This document shows positions 21,476-30,210 of a DNA stretch of 34,466 bases, one piece after another (position 1 is the stretch's first letter; every line of letters begins with the position of its first letter). The notes beneath the pieces are model-generated. The model was given only the letters and a program-made list of their open reading frames with translations, made no database searches and was not told where the DNA came from. Both the position numbers and the translations under genes were made by a program. Source of the DNA: PNAI01 sp964575715 (GTDB lineage Bacteria; Pseudomonadota; Alphaproteobacteria; Rhizobiales; Xanthobacteraceae); NCBI GenBank assembly GCA_964575715.1, contig CAZNSG010000168.1, positions 1 through 34,466 of the forward strand, read 5' to 3'.

Positions 21476-22501
21476 TCAAGCGGCCTTGCGGGCAAGCGGC
21501 AACAACCGGCGATCGCGTTGCGACCAAAGCGCCTTGGCGAGCAAATCGGCTTCCGCCGGCGATCGAACGTGGTTCAAGGTCGCAAGCGCAATCGCGGCAG
21601 TGCCTGTGACAATGGCTTCTCCGACCGGATCCGAAAACTCCCCGCGCCACAGCCCGATCAGTTGCGCAAGATCAAGCTGCATGGACTCATTCAACCGGCG
21701 GTGCTCACCTTTGATAAGCGCCGGCCACAGAGTCTTGACCACACGATTTTCTTCCAGTCCGCTGACGGCGAGTTCCTTGAACGGCGTACGTTCCGCCTCC
21801 CCGCCGCCGCCCTTGAATGCCGCCATGCGCGGCTGGCCCATCAGGCGCGCCGCTTCCACCTGCAATTCCAGATAGGGCGGATGAAACACCCCCACCATGC
21901 TCGCGTTCGCTGCAACCGGATTGAACGCACGCAACACGGTGTTGATGCACGAGCGCAATCCGAGCACTTCGCGCAACTTCAATAACTCCAGCAATCGGGG
22001 CGACAGCGCCGCAAGCGGCGCATAGGCAATACCGGTGCGATTGAGATCGGCTTTCGCCGCCGCCGGCGTAGTCGCGCAACTAAGCCCGAGCATCTCAAGC
22101 GCCGCCATCGTGCCGCCATCATCGCGCATGTGGCTGTTGTAGCCATGCATCATGACCCGCACGCCGTTGCCCGCGAGTAGAATTGCCGCAAACAGAAAAA
22201 ACGGCAGGCCGCGGCTTTTGCCGGCGGCATAGGACGGCCAATCGATATCGGCCGAAATTTCCTGCCACAGGCCGAGACTGGCGCGCGCGGCTTGCGCAAA
22301 ACCTGCAATCTCCGCGGCCGTCTCCTGGCGAACGCGCAGCACCATCAGCAGCGCCCCGACGGCTTCCGGCGCAGCCGCGCCTGAGAGCATCAGCGCCATC
22401 GCCTCGCGCGCTTCATCTTCAGTGAGGGAGCGGCTTCGACCCGGACCGCGCGCGACGATTGCAACATAGGGCGCAAGTCCCTTGGGAGAGTTTTGCGTCA
22501 T
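21476..22501 (-). CDS. Anthranilate phosphoribosyltransferase-like protein (TrpD2/YbiB type)
   Basis: 341 residues, similar in length to TrpD. LTEDEAREAMALMLSGAAAPEAVGALLMVLRVRQETAAEIAGF is the N-terminal helical domain of the class IV phosphoribosyltransferase fold. HGYNSHMRDDGGTMAALEMLG and FNPVAANASMVGVFHPPYLELQVEAARLMG follow the TrpD2 pattern, where the PRPP-binding GTGGD loop of real TrpD is missing. MAAFKGGGGEAERTPFKE is typical of TrpD2. These proteins bind nucleic acid in E. coli (YbiB) and are not anthranilate enzymes. This gene is common in alphaproteobacterial nas operons. It overlaps nasA by four bases (ATGA) and precedes cysG; its part in nitrate assimilation is not known. Confidence 0.85.
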   Translation of the reverse strand: MTQNSPKGLAPYVAIVARGPGRSRSLTEDEAREAMALMLSGAAAPEAVGALLMVLRVRQETAAEIAGFAQAARASLGLWQEISADIDWPSYAAGKSRGLPFFLFAAILLAGNGVRVMMHGYNSHMRDDGGTMAALEMLGLSCATTPAAAKADLNRTGIAYAPLAALSPRLLELLKLREVLGLRSCINTVLRAFNPVAANASMVGVFHPPYLELQVEAARLMGQPRMAAFKGGGGEAERTPFKELAVSGLEENRVVKTLWPALIKGEHRRLNESMQLDLAQLIGLWRGEFSDPVGEAIVTGTAAIALATLNHVRSPAEADLLAKALWSQRDRRLLPLARKAA

Positions 22502-24990
22502 GGGCTTACCTGCGCTTGCGCTCCCGCTAGGCCGGCAAGCGATAGCAAGTGCCGTCGGCTGCGTTTGCCCGCACCTTGGGTCTTAAACCAATCCTCGAGC
22601 GCAGCAACATCGGGCGGGCGATGGCCCCGCTCGATGAGTGCGGCTGAGATTAATTTTCCCTCATCGAGGTGAGCAAAGCGAAAGATGCCTCGGCTTTCGT
22701 CGCTAAATCGCATCAAATAGTCTGCCGTAACGCCAAGATGTATTGCGCACCATGCGAGCCAACCCATCTGCGGAATGGTGCTAAAACCCAAAATATGAAT
22801 GAAGCGCCCCTCGGCCTTCAGCCGCACCCAGTAATCCGCGGCATCCGGAATTTGCTCGTTGCGCGTCATCAGCAGACCCGAATAGGCCACGGGAAACGGC
22901 GCGATCTTCACCGGCGTCGCCTTGCTTTCGGGCTGGCCGGAAAGCGCATCGAGATGCGGCGCGACCAGAGCGCCGATCCCGCCCGCGGCGGAGTTCGACC
23001 CGCTCCAATGGATCGGAACAAAAACCTGACCTGCGGGCTGCACCGTGATCACCTTTACGCGCAGCACCGCTTCGCCATACCGGCTCTGCACCCGCGCCAA
23101 AGACCCGTCGCTCAGCCCATATTGCGCGGCGTCGCGCGGTGCGAGTTCCAAGAGCGGCTCCGGCCATGGCGCGTTGAGCGCGGGCACCAGACCCGTGCGG
23201 GTCATGGTATGCCACTGATCCCGCAGCCGGCCGGTGTTGAGGCAGAGTGGAAATTCGCCGTTGGTCGGCTCGGCGACCCCGCGCGGCACGACAGCAACAA
23301 AGCGCGCCTTGCTGTCGGTATGAAAAAACTTTCCGTCGGCGAACATCCGCGCGACGCCAGTTTCGCTGGATGCCCGCACCGGCCACTGCACCGGCGCGAG
23401 CGTCTCGTAGCCGTCATCGGTAAGATCGGCCAGACCCGCCAAATCGAAATCGCGGCTGCCGTTGTTTTCGAACGCGGAGAGCGCGGCATGTTCGCGAAAC
23501 ACTTCCGCCGCCGATGCATAATTGAACGCCTGTGCAAATCCCAGCCGCCGGCCGATTTCGGCAAGCGCCCACCAATCGGGCTTGGCCTCGCCAAGCGGCG
23601 CTACAAATGCGCGCTGGCGCGAAATGCACCGCTCCGAGTTGGTGACCGTGCCGGATTTCTCGCCCCAGCCCGCCGCCGGAAGCCGCACATGGGCGTGAGC
23701 AATCGTGTCGTTGGCGCCAACACAATCCGAGACAACCAGAAACTCGCAGCGCCCCAGCGCTTGCCTGACGCGGTTTGCATTCGGCAGACTCACCGCGGGA
23801 TTGGTGCAAAGAATCCAGAGCGCCTTGATGCGCCCCTCGTGCACGGCGTCGAACATCTGTACCGCTTTGAGCCCCTGCCCCCTGACAAGCCGCGGCGCGT
23901 TCCAAAAGCGGCCCACCCGATCGAGCGCCGCGTCGTCGAAATCCATGTGCGCCGCGAGCTGATTGGCAAGACCGCCGACTTCCCGCCCGCCCATGGCATT
24001 GGGTTGCCCCGTCAGCGAGAGCGGCCCCGCTCCCGGCTTGCCGATGCGTGCGGTGGCGAGATGGCAATTGAGGATCGCGTTGACCTTGTCGCTTCCCGAG
24101 CTCGATTGATTGATGCCCTGGCTATAGCAAGTGACCACGCGAGCGGTGCCGGAAAACGAATCGTAAAAGCGGTGCAGACGCGCAATGGCAAGGCCGGTCG
24201 CGCGCGCGACAGCCCGCACGTCTGGGGCACACGTGCGCGCGGTTTCAAGCGCCGCATCAAAGCCGCTCGTGTGACGATCAATATACTCCTTATCAACGAC
24301 GCCCGCATCGGCGAGATGCGCCAGAAGTCCGTTGAACAGCCAGGCGTCGCTGCCGGGCGTGAGAATGAGCGCAAGGTCCGAGGCTTCGGTCGTGGGTGTC
24401 TCGCGCACATCGATGGCAACGAGCTTGGCGCCGCGCTCGCGTTTGTTCGCGAGCATGCGCTGGAACAAGATGGGATGATTCCAGGCCGCGTTCGAGCCGA
24501 CCAGCACGATGAGATCCGCGCAGTCGAGATCTTCGTAGCAAGCCGGCACCGTATCCGCGCCGAACGCGCGCTTGTGGCCGGTAACCGAAGATGCCATGCA
24601 AAGGCGTGAATTGGTATCGACATGCGGCGTGCCAATAAAACCCTTGGCAAGCTTGTTGGCGACGTAATAATCCTCGGTCAGCAACTGGCCCGAGAGATAG
24701 AACGCAATCGACTCGTTCCCGTGTTTTTGTGCGATCTCCGCAAATCGGCCGGCGATCAGATCGAGCGCCTGATCCCAGCTCGCACGCCGGCCTGCGATTT
24801 CGGGAAAGAGCAGCCGGCTCTCGAGTCCGAGCGTGGCACTGAGCGCGTTGCCTTTAGCGCACAGCTTGCCGAAATTGGCCGGGTGCTTCGGATCGCCCAA
24901 AATCTTCCATTCGCCACCAACGCCGGGCGCAGCGATCACGCCGCACCCGGTGCCGCAATAGGGGCACGTCGTCTTGATCGGGCCGCTCAT
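22498..24990 (-). CDS. nasA: Assimilatory nitrate reductase catalytic subunit NasA
   Basis: 830 residues. C9, C12, C16 and C44 bind a [4Fe-4S] cluster, followed by the Mo-bisMGD domains. DTNSRLCMAS near residue 131 carries the cysteine expected to bind molybdenum. GINQSSSGSDKVNAI, LTGQPNAMGGREVGG and LNTGRLRDQWHTMTRTG are typical NasA/NapA-type blocks. The product reduces nitrate to nitrite in the cytoplasm. Many NasA proteins end in a BFD-type [2Fe-2S] domain with CxC and CxxC; that domain is missing, so the protein ends early after LEDWFKTQGAGKRSRRHLL. No separate flavoprotein subunit gene is present, which leaves the electron donor open. The ATG at 24990 gives the standard N-terminus, but the nirD frame runs 137 bp into this gene. 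Confidence 0.96.
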   Translation of the reverse strand: MSGPIKTTCPYCGTGCGVIAAPGVGGEWKILGDPKHPANFGKLCAKGNALSATLGLESRLLFPEIAGRRASWDQALDLIAGRFAEIAQKHGNESIAFYLSGQLLTEDYYVANKLAKGFIGTPHVDTNSRLCMASSVTGHKRAFGADTVPACYEDLDCADLIVLVGSNAAWNHPILFQRMLANKRERGAKLVAIDVRETPTTEASDLALILTPGSDAWLFNGLLAHLADAGVVDKEYIDRHTSGFDAALETARTCAPDVRAVARATGLAIARLHRFYDSFSGTARVVTCYSQGINQSSSGSDKVNAILNCHLATARIGKPGAGPLSLTGQPNAMGGREVGGLANQLAAHMDFDDAALDRVGRFWNAPRLVRGQGLKAVQMFDAVHEGRIKALWILCTNPAVSLPNANRVRQALGRCEFLVVSDCVGANDTIAHAHVRLPAAGWGEKSGTVTNSERCISRQRAFVAPLGEAKPDWWALAEIGRRLGFAQAFNYASAAEVFREHAALSAFENNGSRDFDLAGLADLTDDGYETLAPVQWPVRASSETGVARMFADGKFFHTDSKARFVAVVPRGVAEPTNGEFPLCLNTGRLRDQWHTMTRTGLVPALNAPWPEPLLELAPRDAAQYGLSDGSLARVQSRYGEAVLRVKVITVQPAGQVFVPIHWSGSNSAAGGIGALVAPHLDALSGQPESKATPVKIAPFPVAYSGLLMTRNEQIPDAADYWVRLKAEGRFIHILGFSTIPQMGWLAWCAIHLGVTADYLMRFSDESRGIFRFAHLDEGKLISAALIERGHRPPDVAALEDWFKTQGAGKRSRRHLLSLAGLAGAQAQVSP

Positions 24991-25408
24991 GACCGCGCCC
25001 CGTTCGTTGCGTCTCGCTCAATGTCCTGCCCTGTTTGCCGTCTGCCGGGTTCCTTTCGCGATTGCCTTCACCAGCGGCAATCGTGGATTCGACCGCGGTC
25101 TCAACTTGCAAAAAGATTCGCCCGTTTTCGATCTTGACGGGCACCTTGGTTACAATGCCCTCATCCGGCGCCACTGCGCTGCCCGTCTCCAATTCGATCA
25201 CCATATTGTGCAGCGGGCACGTGACGCGGCAGCCATGCACGATTCCTTGGCTCAGCGGCCCGCCCTTGTGCGGGCAGCGATCTTCCAGTGCGAAGACCTC
25301 GTCAGCGGCGTTGCGAAACACAGCGATGTCGCGCCCCGGCCTCCGCACCACGCGCGCGCCCAGACGCGGGATATCCTCCAGCCAGCCGACTTCGATCCAT
25401 TCGCTCAT
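24854..25408 (-). CDS. nirD: Nitrite reductase small subunit NirD, Rieske-like, with a long unusual C-terminus
   Basis: The first 105 residues are a standard NirD: WIEVGWLEDIPRLGARVV, then CPHKGGPLSQG and CPLHNMVIELETG, the two Cys-X-His boxes of the Rieske fold, then KIENGRIFLQVE. Typical NirD stops shortly after this point. Here the frame continues for about 80 residues, the last 137 bp inside nasA, with an arginine-rich tail that looks non-native. In the next frame a TGA at 25018-25020 would end the protein 27 bp before nasA, so a frameshift or a lost stop is plausible. The gene overlaps nirB by four bases (ATGA). Function as the second subunit of NAD(P)H nitrite reductase is likely for the intact N-terminal domain. 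Confidence 0.85.
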   Translation of the reverse strand: MSEWIEVGWLEDIPRLGARVVRRPGRDIAVFRNAADEVFALEDRCPHKGGPLSQGIVHGCRVTCPLHNMVIELETGSAVAPDEGIVTKVPVKIENGRIFLQVETAVESTIAAGEGNRERNPADGKQGRTLSETQRTGRGHERPDQDDVPLLRHRVRRDRCARRWWRMEDFGRSEAPGQFRQAVR

Positions 25409-28272
25409 GACATGAGGAGTTCCTTCACCGGACGGAATTCCTGGTCATGGCCACGCTCGTTGACACGCTCGGCCCATGGATCTTTTTGCGAAAAGCTCTG
25501 CGCGTGGAGAAACCGTTGGTAGAGCACGGCGCGTCCCTGCACATCCTCGATCAACCTCTTCTTGACATACGTGAGCCCGACCCGTTCGAGCCACGGCGCG
25601 GTGCGTTCCAGATAGCGTGCTTCTTCGCGGTAAAGCTGCAGATACGCGCCGCAATATTCGAGCACTTCCGCTTCGGTCTCGACCTTGACCAGAAGATCGG
25701 TGGCGCGAATCTTGACCCCGCCATTGTCGCCAACATGAAGTTCATATCCGGAGTCCACGCAGACGACACCGAAATCCTTGATCGTGGCCTCGGCGCAATT
25801 GCGCGGACAGCCTGAGACCGCCAGCTTGACCTTGTGGGGCGTCCACGAACCCCAGCTCATCTTTTCGAGCTTGACGCCAAGCCCGGTGGAATCCTGCACG
25901 CCAAAGCGGCACCATTCCGAACCGACGCAGGTCTTCACCGTGCGCAGCGCCTTGCCATAGGCGTGCCCGGACATCAGGCCGGCCTTGTTGAGGTCGCCCC
26001 AGACGTCCTGCAGCTGCTCCTTCTTCACGCCCAGCAGGTCGATGCGCTGGCCGCCGGTGATCTTGACCGTCGGGATCTGGTATTTCTCCGCCGCGTCGGC
26101 GATGGCGCGCAGTTCCTTGACATTGGTGAGCCCGCCCCACATGCGCGGCACCACGGAATAGGTGCCGTCCTTCTGGATGTTGGCGTGTGCGCGCTCGTTG
26201 ATGAAGCGCGATTGCTTGTCGTCGACATATTCGCCAGGCCAGGCGCAAAGCAGATAATAGTTGAGCGCCGGCCGGCAGGAGTGGCAGCCGTTTGGCGTTT
26301 TCCATTCAAGGAAATGCATCACGGCCGGGATCGATTTGAGATTATTCTCAAGAATAGTGCCGCGTACCGCGTCGTGCGGATGATCGGTACAGCCGCACAT
26401 CGGCTTTTCTTTCGGCGTGGTCGAATAGTCGCTACCCAGCACCGAAGCGAGCAATTGCTCGACCAGCCCTGTGCATGAGCCACACGAGGAAGAGGCTTTG
26501 GTGTATGCGCGCACGTCATCGAGCGTGAACAGCCCCTTTTCGGTGATCGCCTTGGCGATGGTACCTTTGCTGACTCCATTGCAGCCGCAGATCTCGGCCT
26601 TGTCGGATAGCGCGGCGATGGCTTTGGCGCCGCCGCGGCCGGAATCGCCAAGGTGCGCCTGGCCGATCAGAAGTTCGCGGCGCATATCGGCAATGTTGGT
26701 GCCCTCGCGCATGTGCTGGAAGTACCAGCTGCCGTCGACCGTATCGCCGTAGAGCACCGCACCCACGATGCGGTCGCCCTTAATCACGATCCGCTTGTAA
26801 ATGCCAGATTTGGTATCGGTGAGCAGCAGTTCCTCGGTACCGGCACCGCCTGAGAAATCTCCCGCCGAGAACAGATCTATGCCGGTGACCTTGAGCTTGG
26901 TCGAGGTCAGCGAGCCGCGATAGGCAGCCCAAGCCTTGCGCGCCAGATGATTGGCGGCGATCTTGGCCTGCTCGAACAATGGCGCCACTAGGCCGTAAGA
27001 TTGCCCGCGATGCTCGACACATTCGCCCACCGCATAAATGCGCGGATCGTAAGTGAGCATGGTATCGTCCACCACAATGCCGCGCTTGCAGTGCAGTCCT
27101 GCCGCCTGCGCCAGTGCGATATTGGGCTTGATACCCACCGCCATGACCACGAGATCGGCCGCGATTTCGCCGCCATCCTCCAGTCTCACGCCAACGACAC
27201 GGCCGTTCATGCCGACGATTTCCTTTGTTTTAGCCTCGGTGAGGCAGACGAGCCCGCGCGCTTCCAGCGATTTGCGCAACATTAGGCCGGCCGCCGCATC
27301 GAGCTGACGCTCCATCAGCGTACCCATCAAATGAATAACGGTCACCTCCATACCGTTTTTCATGAGCCCATTGGCGGCCTCAAGTCCGAGCAGCCCGCTG
27401 CCGATCACCACGGCGCGGTCGTAACGGGTGGCTGCATCGAGCATGCGGTTGACATCGTGAATGTCGCGGAAGGTGATGACGCCTTCGAGATCCTTGCCCG
27501 GGACCGGCAGCATGAAGGGAATGGAGCCCGTGGCGATCAGCAGCCGGTCATACGGAGCCTCCGTGCCATCGTCGGCGACCACGCTTCGGCGACGTCGATC
27601 GATACGGACAACCTCCTTTCCCTTATGCAAGTTAATCCCGTTCTCAGCGTACCAAGCGTCGTCATTGAGCATGATCTCGCCGAGCAATTTCTCTCCCGCC
27701 AGCACAGGCGAAAGCAAAATTCGGTTGTAGTTGCCATAGGGTTCGGCGCCGAACACGGTGATGTCGTAGGCGTTGGGCGCCATCGCCAACAACTCTTCCA
27801 CCGTCCGCATTCCGGCCATGCCATTGCCGATCACCACCAGTTTCTCGCGCGCATGAGATACGGCGGCGGCCACCGCATCGCCCGCAGGTACCTGCGAGGG
27901 CGCAGCCGTTTGACCGAACATCAGGACGTGACGCAGTGTGTTGACTGGCGCGGCAGTCGCGATGAGCTGCTGATACCAGGCGGCGTTTTCGTCATCCCCG
28001 ACCAGCAGCGCCGCAGCAAGCAGCTCGCTCCCGTCCGGACGGCGCACGACTAAGAGCTGGCGCGAACTGCCCTCATCCGGGTCGAGATAAGCCAGGCACT
28101 CCGCGCCGGAGAGATCGTACGGTCCGCTGACGGCCAAGATCGAGCAGCCACCCGCCTTTAGGCTCGTCTGCGCCGGTTGCTGGGAATTGCGCGCGCGATC
28201 GGCAAGCTGATCGAGCAATTCCCGGCCGGCGGCCTCATCACCCTCTGCGATCCGTCGTGCGAGCGTCTCCAC
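25405..28272 (-). CDS. nirB: NAD(P)H nitrite reductase large subunit NirB with an extra N-terminal domain
   Basis: 955 residues from a GTG at 28272 that has GAAGGAG ten bases upstream; ATG codons at 28341 and 28317 lack a ribosome site. From residue 142 on this is NirB: VVIGNGMAG (FAD), VVIGSGLLGLEAA (NADH), a BFD [2Fe-2S] domain (C562, C564, C597, C600) and the siroheme/[4Fe-4S] site with C782, C788, C822 and C826. It reduces nitrite to ammonium. Residues 1-141 are extra. Residues about 38-121 resemble residues 460-538 of the same protein: both have a strand pair, then G-D with WYxQ or WYFQ, then LRxxLxxGQ. This is the C-terminal domain of nitrite/nitrate reductase flavoproteins, so the extension looks like a duplicated or fused remnant. 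The gene is first in the operon. Confidence 0.94.
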   Translation of the reverse strand: METLARRIAEGDEAAGRELLDQLADRARNSQQPAQTSLKAGGCSILAVSGPYDLSGAECLAYLDPDEGSSRQLLVVRRPDGSELLAAALLVGDDENAAWYQQLIATAAPVNTLRHVLMFGQTAAPSQVPAGDAVAAAVSHAREKLVVIGNGMAGMRTVEELLAMAPNAYDITVFGAEPYGNYNRILLSPVLAGEKLLGEIMLNDDAWYAENGINLHKGKEVVRIDRRRRSVVADDGTEAPYDRLLIATGSIPFMLPVPGKDLEGVITFRDIHDVNRMLDAATRYDRAVVIGSGLLGLEAANGLMKNGMEVTVIHLMGTLMERQLDAAAGLMLRKSLEARGLVCLTEAKTKEIVGMNGRVVGVRLEDGGEIAADLVVMAVGIKPNIALAQAAGLHCKRGIVVDDTMLTYDPRIYAVGECVEHRGQSYGLVAPLFEQAKIAANHLARKAWAAYRGSLTSTKLKVTGIDLFSAGDFSGGAGTEELLLTDTKSGIYKRIVIKGDRIVGAVLYGDTVDGSWYFQHMREGTNIADMRRELLIGQAHLGDSGRGGAKAIAALSDKAEICGCNGVSKGTIAKAITEKGLFTLDDVRAYTKASSSCGSCTGLVEQLLASVLGSDYSTTPKEKPMCGCTDHPHDAVRGTILENNLKSIPAVMHFLEWKTPNGCHSCRPALNYYLLCAWPGEYVDDKQSRFINERAHANIQKDGTYSVVPRMWGGLTNVKELRAIADAAEKYQIPTVKITGGQRIDLLGVKKEQLQDVWGDLNKAGLMSGHAYGKALRTVKTCVGSEWCRFGVQDSTGLGVKLEKMSWGSWTPHKVKLAVSGCPRNCAEATIKDFGVVCVDSGYELHVGDNGGVKIRATDLLVKVETEAEVLEYCGAYLQLYREEARYLERTAPWLERVGLTYVKKRLIEDVQGRAVLYQRFLHAQSFSQKDPWAERVNERGHDQEFRPVKELLMS

Positions 28273-28364
28273 GGTATGAATTCTCCTTCGAAGCTTCCAC
28301 CGCTGATGGTGCGCCATCTTTTTTGTGCGTCGCACAATCATAGCCAGTATTAAGCCTTGGCAAA

Positions 28365-28380
28365 CGCAAGGGCCATGCCA
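28365..28380 (-). promoter_or_regulatory. Sigma-54 (-24/-12) promoter for nirB operon
   Basis: On the minus strand the sequence reads TGGCATGGCCCTTGCG, a near-perfect match to TGGCACG-N4-TTGC with exact spacing between GG and GC. Transcription should begin near 28354, ahead of the nirB starts. Confidence 0.7.
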
Positions 28381-28395
28381 TCCGGAATTAGTCCG

Positions 28396-28408
28396 TAAAA
28401 CATTGATT
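28396..28408 (-). promoter_or_regulatory. Putative IHF binding site
   Basis: The minus strand reads AATCAATGTTTTA, an exact match to WATCAANNNNTTR, about 20 bp upstream of the -24 element. IHF often bends DNA between enhancer and sigma-54 promoter. A one-mismatch version for the other direction lies at 28595-28607. Confidence 0.45.
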
Positions 28409-28454
28409 TATGTGGATTAAATATTGAACATCGGCGCTCTTGGCCGGCGCCATG

Positions 28455-28469
28455 GCTCAACTCTTGAGC
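28455..28469. promoter_or_regulatory. Perfect inverted repeat in the nirB-narK control region
   Basis: GCTCAA CTC TTGAGC is a perfect 6-3-6 inverted repeat between the two promoters. It could be an operator; I cannot name the protein. Confidence 0.35.
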
Positions 28470-28522
28470 AATCGCTGGAAAATTGTGCACCGCATATAAT
28501 TTGAGCGTTTTTGAATTGTCTC

Positions 28523-28539
28523 TGCACACTTGCCGGGCA
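28523..28539. promoter_or_regulatory. Putative NtrC binding site
   Basis: TGCACACTTGCCGGGCA matches the TGCAC-N7-GTGCA core at nine of ten positions. It lies about 85 bp upstream of the plus-strand -24 element and about 145 bp from the minus-strand one, suitable enhancer distances for both. A further half-site TGCACC is at 28486-28491. Confidence 0.5.
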
Positions 28540-28624
28540 TGAAACACTTCCGCTGCCGCCGAGGCTCGCGATGATTTTTCAATTCATGGCCTGAATTCAA
28601 ATGATTAGTCGAAACTCGCAAGTC

Positions 28625-28640
28625 TGGCACGGCGATTGCG
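28625..28640 (+). promoter_or_regulatory. Sigma-54 (-24/-12) promoter for the nitrate transporter gene
   Basis: TGGCACGGCGATTGCG matches TGGCACG-N4-TTGC exactly, with correct GG-to-GC spacing. Transcription should begin near 28651, leaving a leader of about 45 bases before the ATG at 28697. Confidence 0.75.
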
Positions 28641-28696
28641 CTGCCACTGCATCACCAACGGTTAATCGCTGAATCAAAAAAATGCTGGAGCACAGA

Positions 28697-30175
28697 ATGC
28701 CACCAATATCGATCGGAGGTCTCAAATTCCTCAGCCGCGAGCCGAAGATCAAAGTGCTGCATTTTACTTGGGTGGCTTTTTTCATCAGCTTTCTGGTCTG
28801 GTTCAATCACGCACCGCTGCTTGCTGCCATTCGAACCACGTTCAACCTTAACGATCAGCAGATCGCCGCCCTCCTCATCCTCAATGTGGCACTGACCATT
28901 CCCGCCCGCATTGTCGTCGGCATGCTGGTCGATAAATTCGGGCCGCGCCTGATGTTTTCCGGTTTGCTGGTCCTTGCTGGCTTTCTTTGTATCTGGTTCG
29001 CGCTGGCCGAAAGCTTTGCAACGCTCGCAATTTCTCGTTTTCTTCTGGGATTTGTCGGCGCCGGTTTTGTCGTCGGCATCCGCATGATCGCGGAATGGTT
29101 TCCCGCCAAGGAAACCGGAATTGCGCAAGGCATCTATGCTGGCTTCGGCAACTTTGGGTCGGCGGCGGCGGCTGTGACACTGCCGATGCTCAGTCTGGCG
29201 CTGGGCGGGGCGGTCGGCTGGCGCTGGTCTATTTTGCTCACGGGGCTAATCGCGATCGCCTACGGCATTATTTATTATTTTGCTGTCAGCGATATGCCGC
29301 AAGGTTCTACTTATTTTCGCCCCAAGAAAATCGGCGCTCTGGAAGTGACGAGTCGCGGCGATTTTTTCCTATATGCGATCATGCAGGTGCCGCTGTTTCT
29401 GGCCCTTGGTGTATTGGCGTGGAAACTCGGCCCCTCCGGCCCGCAACTGCTTTCGGCCAGCGTGACTTATATCGCTTACATCGTGCTGGCCGCGATTTAC
29501 GTTCAACAAATATATGACACCTGGCGCATCAATAGGGGAATATTCAATGCGCCAGTTGCCGAGATCCATCGCTATAAGTTTCGGCAAGTGGCCATGCTCG
29601 ACTTGGCCTATTTAATAACTTTCGGGTCCGAGCTTGCCGTCGTTTCGATACTGCCGTTATTTTTTACGGATACCTTTGATTTGTCGCTGACCACCGCTGG
29701 CTTGCTTGGCGCGAGTTTCGGCTTCACCACCTTCTTCGCCCGCCCCGCCGGCGGCTGGCTCAGCGATCGTTTCGGACGGCGTAATGTATTGCTATGGTGT
29801 CTTGCCGGCACTGCCGTCGGCTATTTCGCCATGAGTTTCATGTCGCCGCGTCTCGGGCTTGTCTTTGCCGTGCTCGCTACCTTTGCCTGCTCGCTGTTCG
29901 TGAATGCGGGGAATGGTGCCGTATATGCCATGTTGCCGATGATCAAGCGGCGGCTCACGGGTCAGATCGCCGGGATGGTCGGTGCGTATGGCAACGTCGG
30001 GGGCGTATTGTTCCTAACAGCCTTCTCATTGCTTTCAACGCAGTGGTTTTTCTTGACGCTGGCGGCATCGGCGCTCGTCGGTCTTGCCACGGCGTTGATT
30101 TTCGTGGAGGAACCGAAGGGACAGATTGCGGAATTGATGCCGGATGGCACCGTGACGATGATCGACGTCACTTGA
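28697..30175 (+). CDS. Nitrate/nitrite transporter, NarK-type MFS protein
   Basis: 492 residues with about twelve membrane helices. Helix 5 has GFVGAGFVVGIRMIAEWFP and GIAQGIYAGFGNFGSA, the first nitrate signature with its substrate-binding arginine, and helix 11 has GNGAVYAMLPMIKRRLTGQIAGMVGAYGNVGG, the second signature. The protein moves nitrate and/or nitrite across the inner membrane, feeding NasA and NirBD. The ATG at 28697 is preferred over the upstream in-frame ATG at 28682 because TGGAG precedes it. It is transcribed divergently from nirB behind its own sigma-54 promoter, and a kinase/phosphatase fusion gene follows after 35 bp. Confidence 0.93.
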   Translation: MPPISIGGLKFLSREPKIKVLHFTWVAFFISFLVWFNHAPLLAAIRTTFNLNDQQIAALLILNVALTIPARIVVGMLVDKFGPRLMFSGLLVLAGFLCIWFALAESFATLAISRFLLGFVGAGFVVGIRMIAEWFPAKETGIAQGIYAGFGNFGSAAAAVTLPMLSLALGGAVGWRWSILLTGLIAIAYGIIYYFAVSDMPQGSTYFRPKKIGALEVTSRGDFFLYAIMQVPLFLALGVLAWKLGPSGPQLLSASVTYIAYIVLAAIYVQQIYDTWRINRGIFNAPVAEIHRYKFRQVAMLDLAYLITFGSELAVVSILPLFFTDTFDLSLTTAGLLGASFGFTTFFARPAGGWLSDRFGRRNVLLWCLAGTAVGYFAMSFMSPRLGLVFAVLATFACSLFVNAGNGAVYAMLPMIKRRLTGQIAGMVGAYGNVGGVLFLTAFSLLSTQWFFLTLAASALVGLATALIFVEEPKGQIAELMPDGTVTMIDVT

Positions 30176-30210
30176 ATAGCTCAGAAGCTCCTTGAGCTGA
30201 GATTGCACGC

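Noticed and set aside
22669..24609. 646-codon open frame antisense to nasA
   Set aside because: A shadow frame caused by GC-rich codon use; nasA has full domain support.
28350..28547. 65-codon minus-strand frame between nirB and the transporter gene
   Set aside because: It covers the sigma-54, IHF-like and NtrC-like sites and has no ribosome site or family features.
30178..30198. Terminator between the transporter and the kinase/phosphatase gene
   Set aside because: Only a 6-bp stem (AGCTCA / TGAGCT) with no U-tract; the two genes are more likely co-transcribed.
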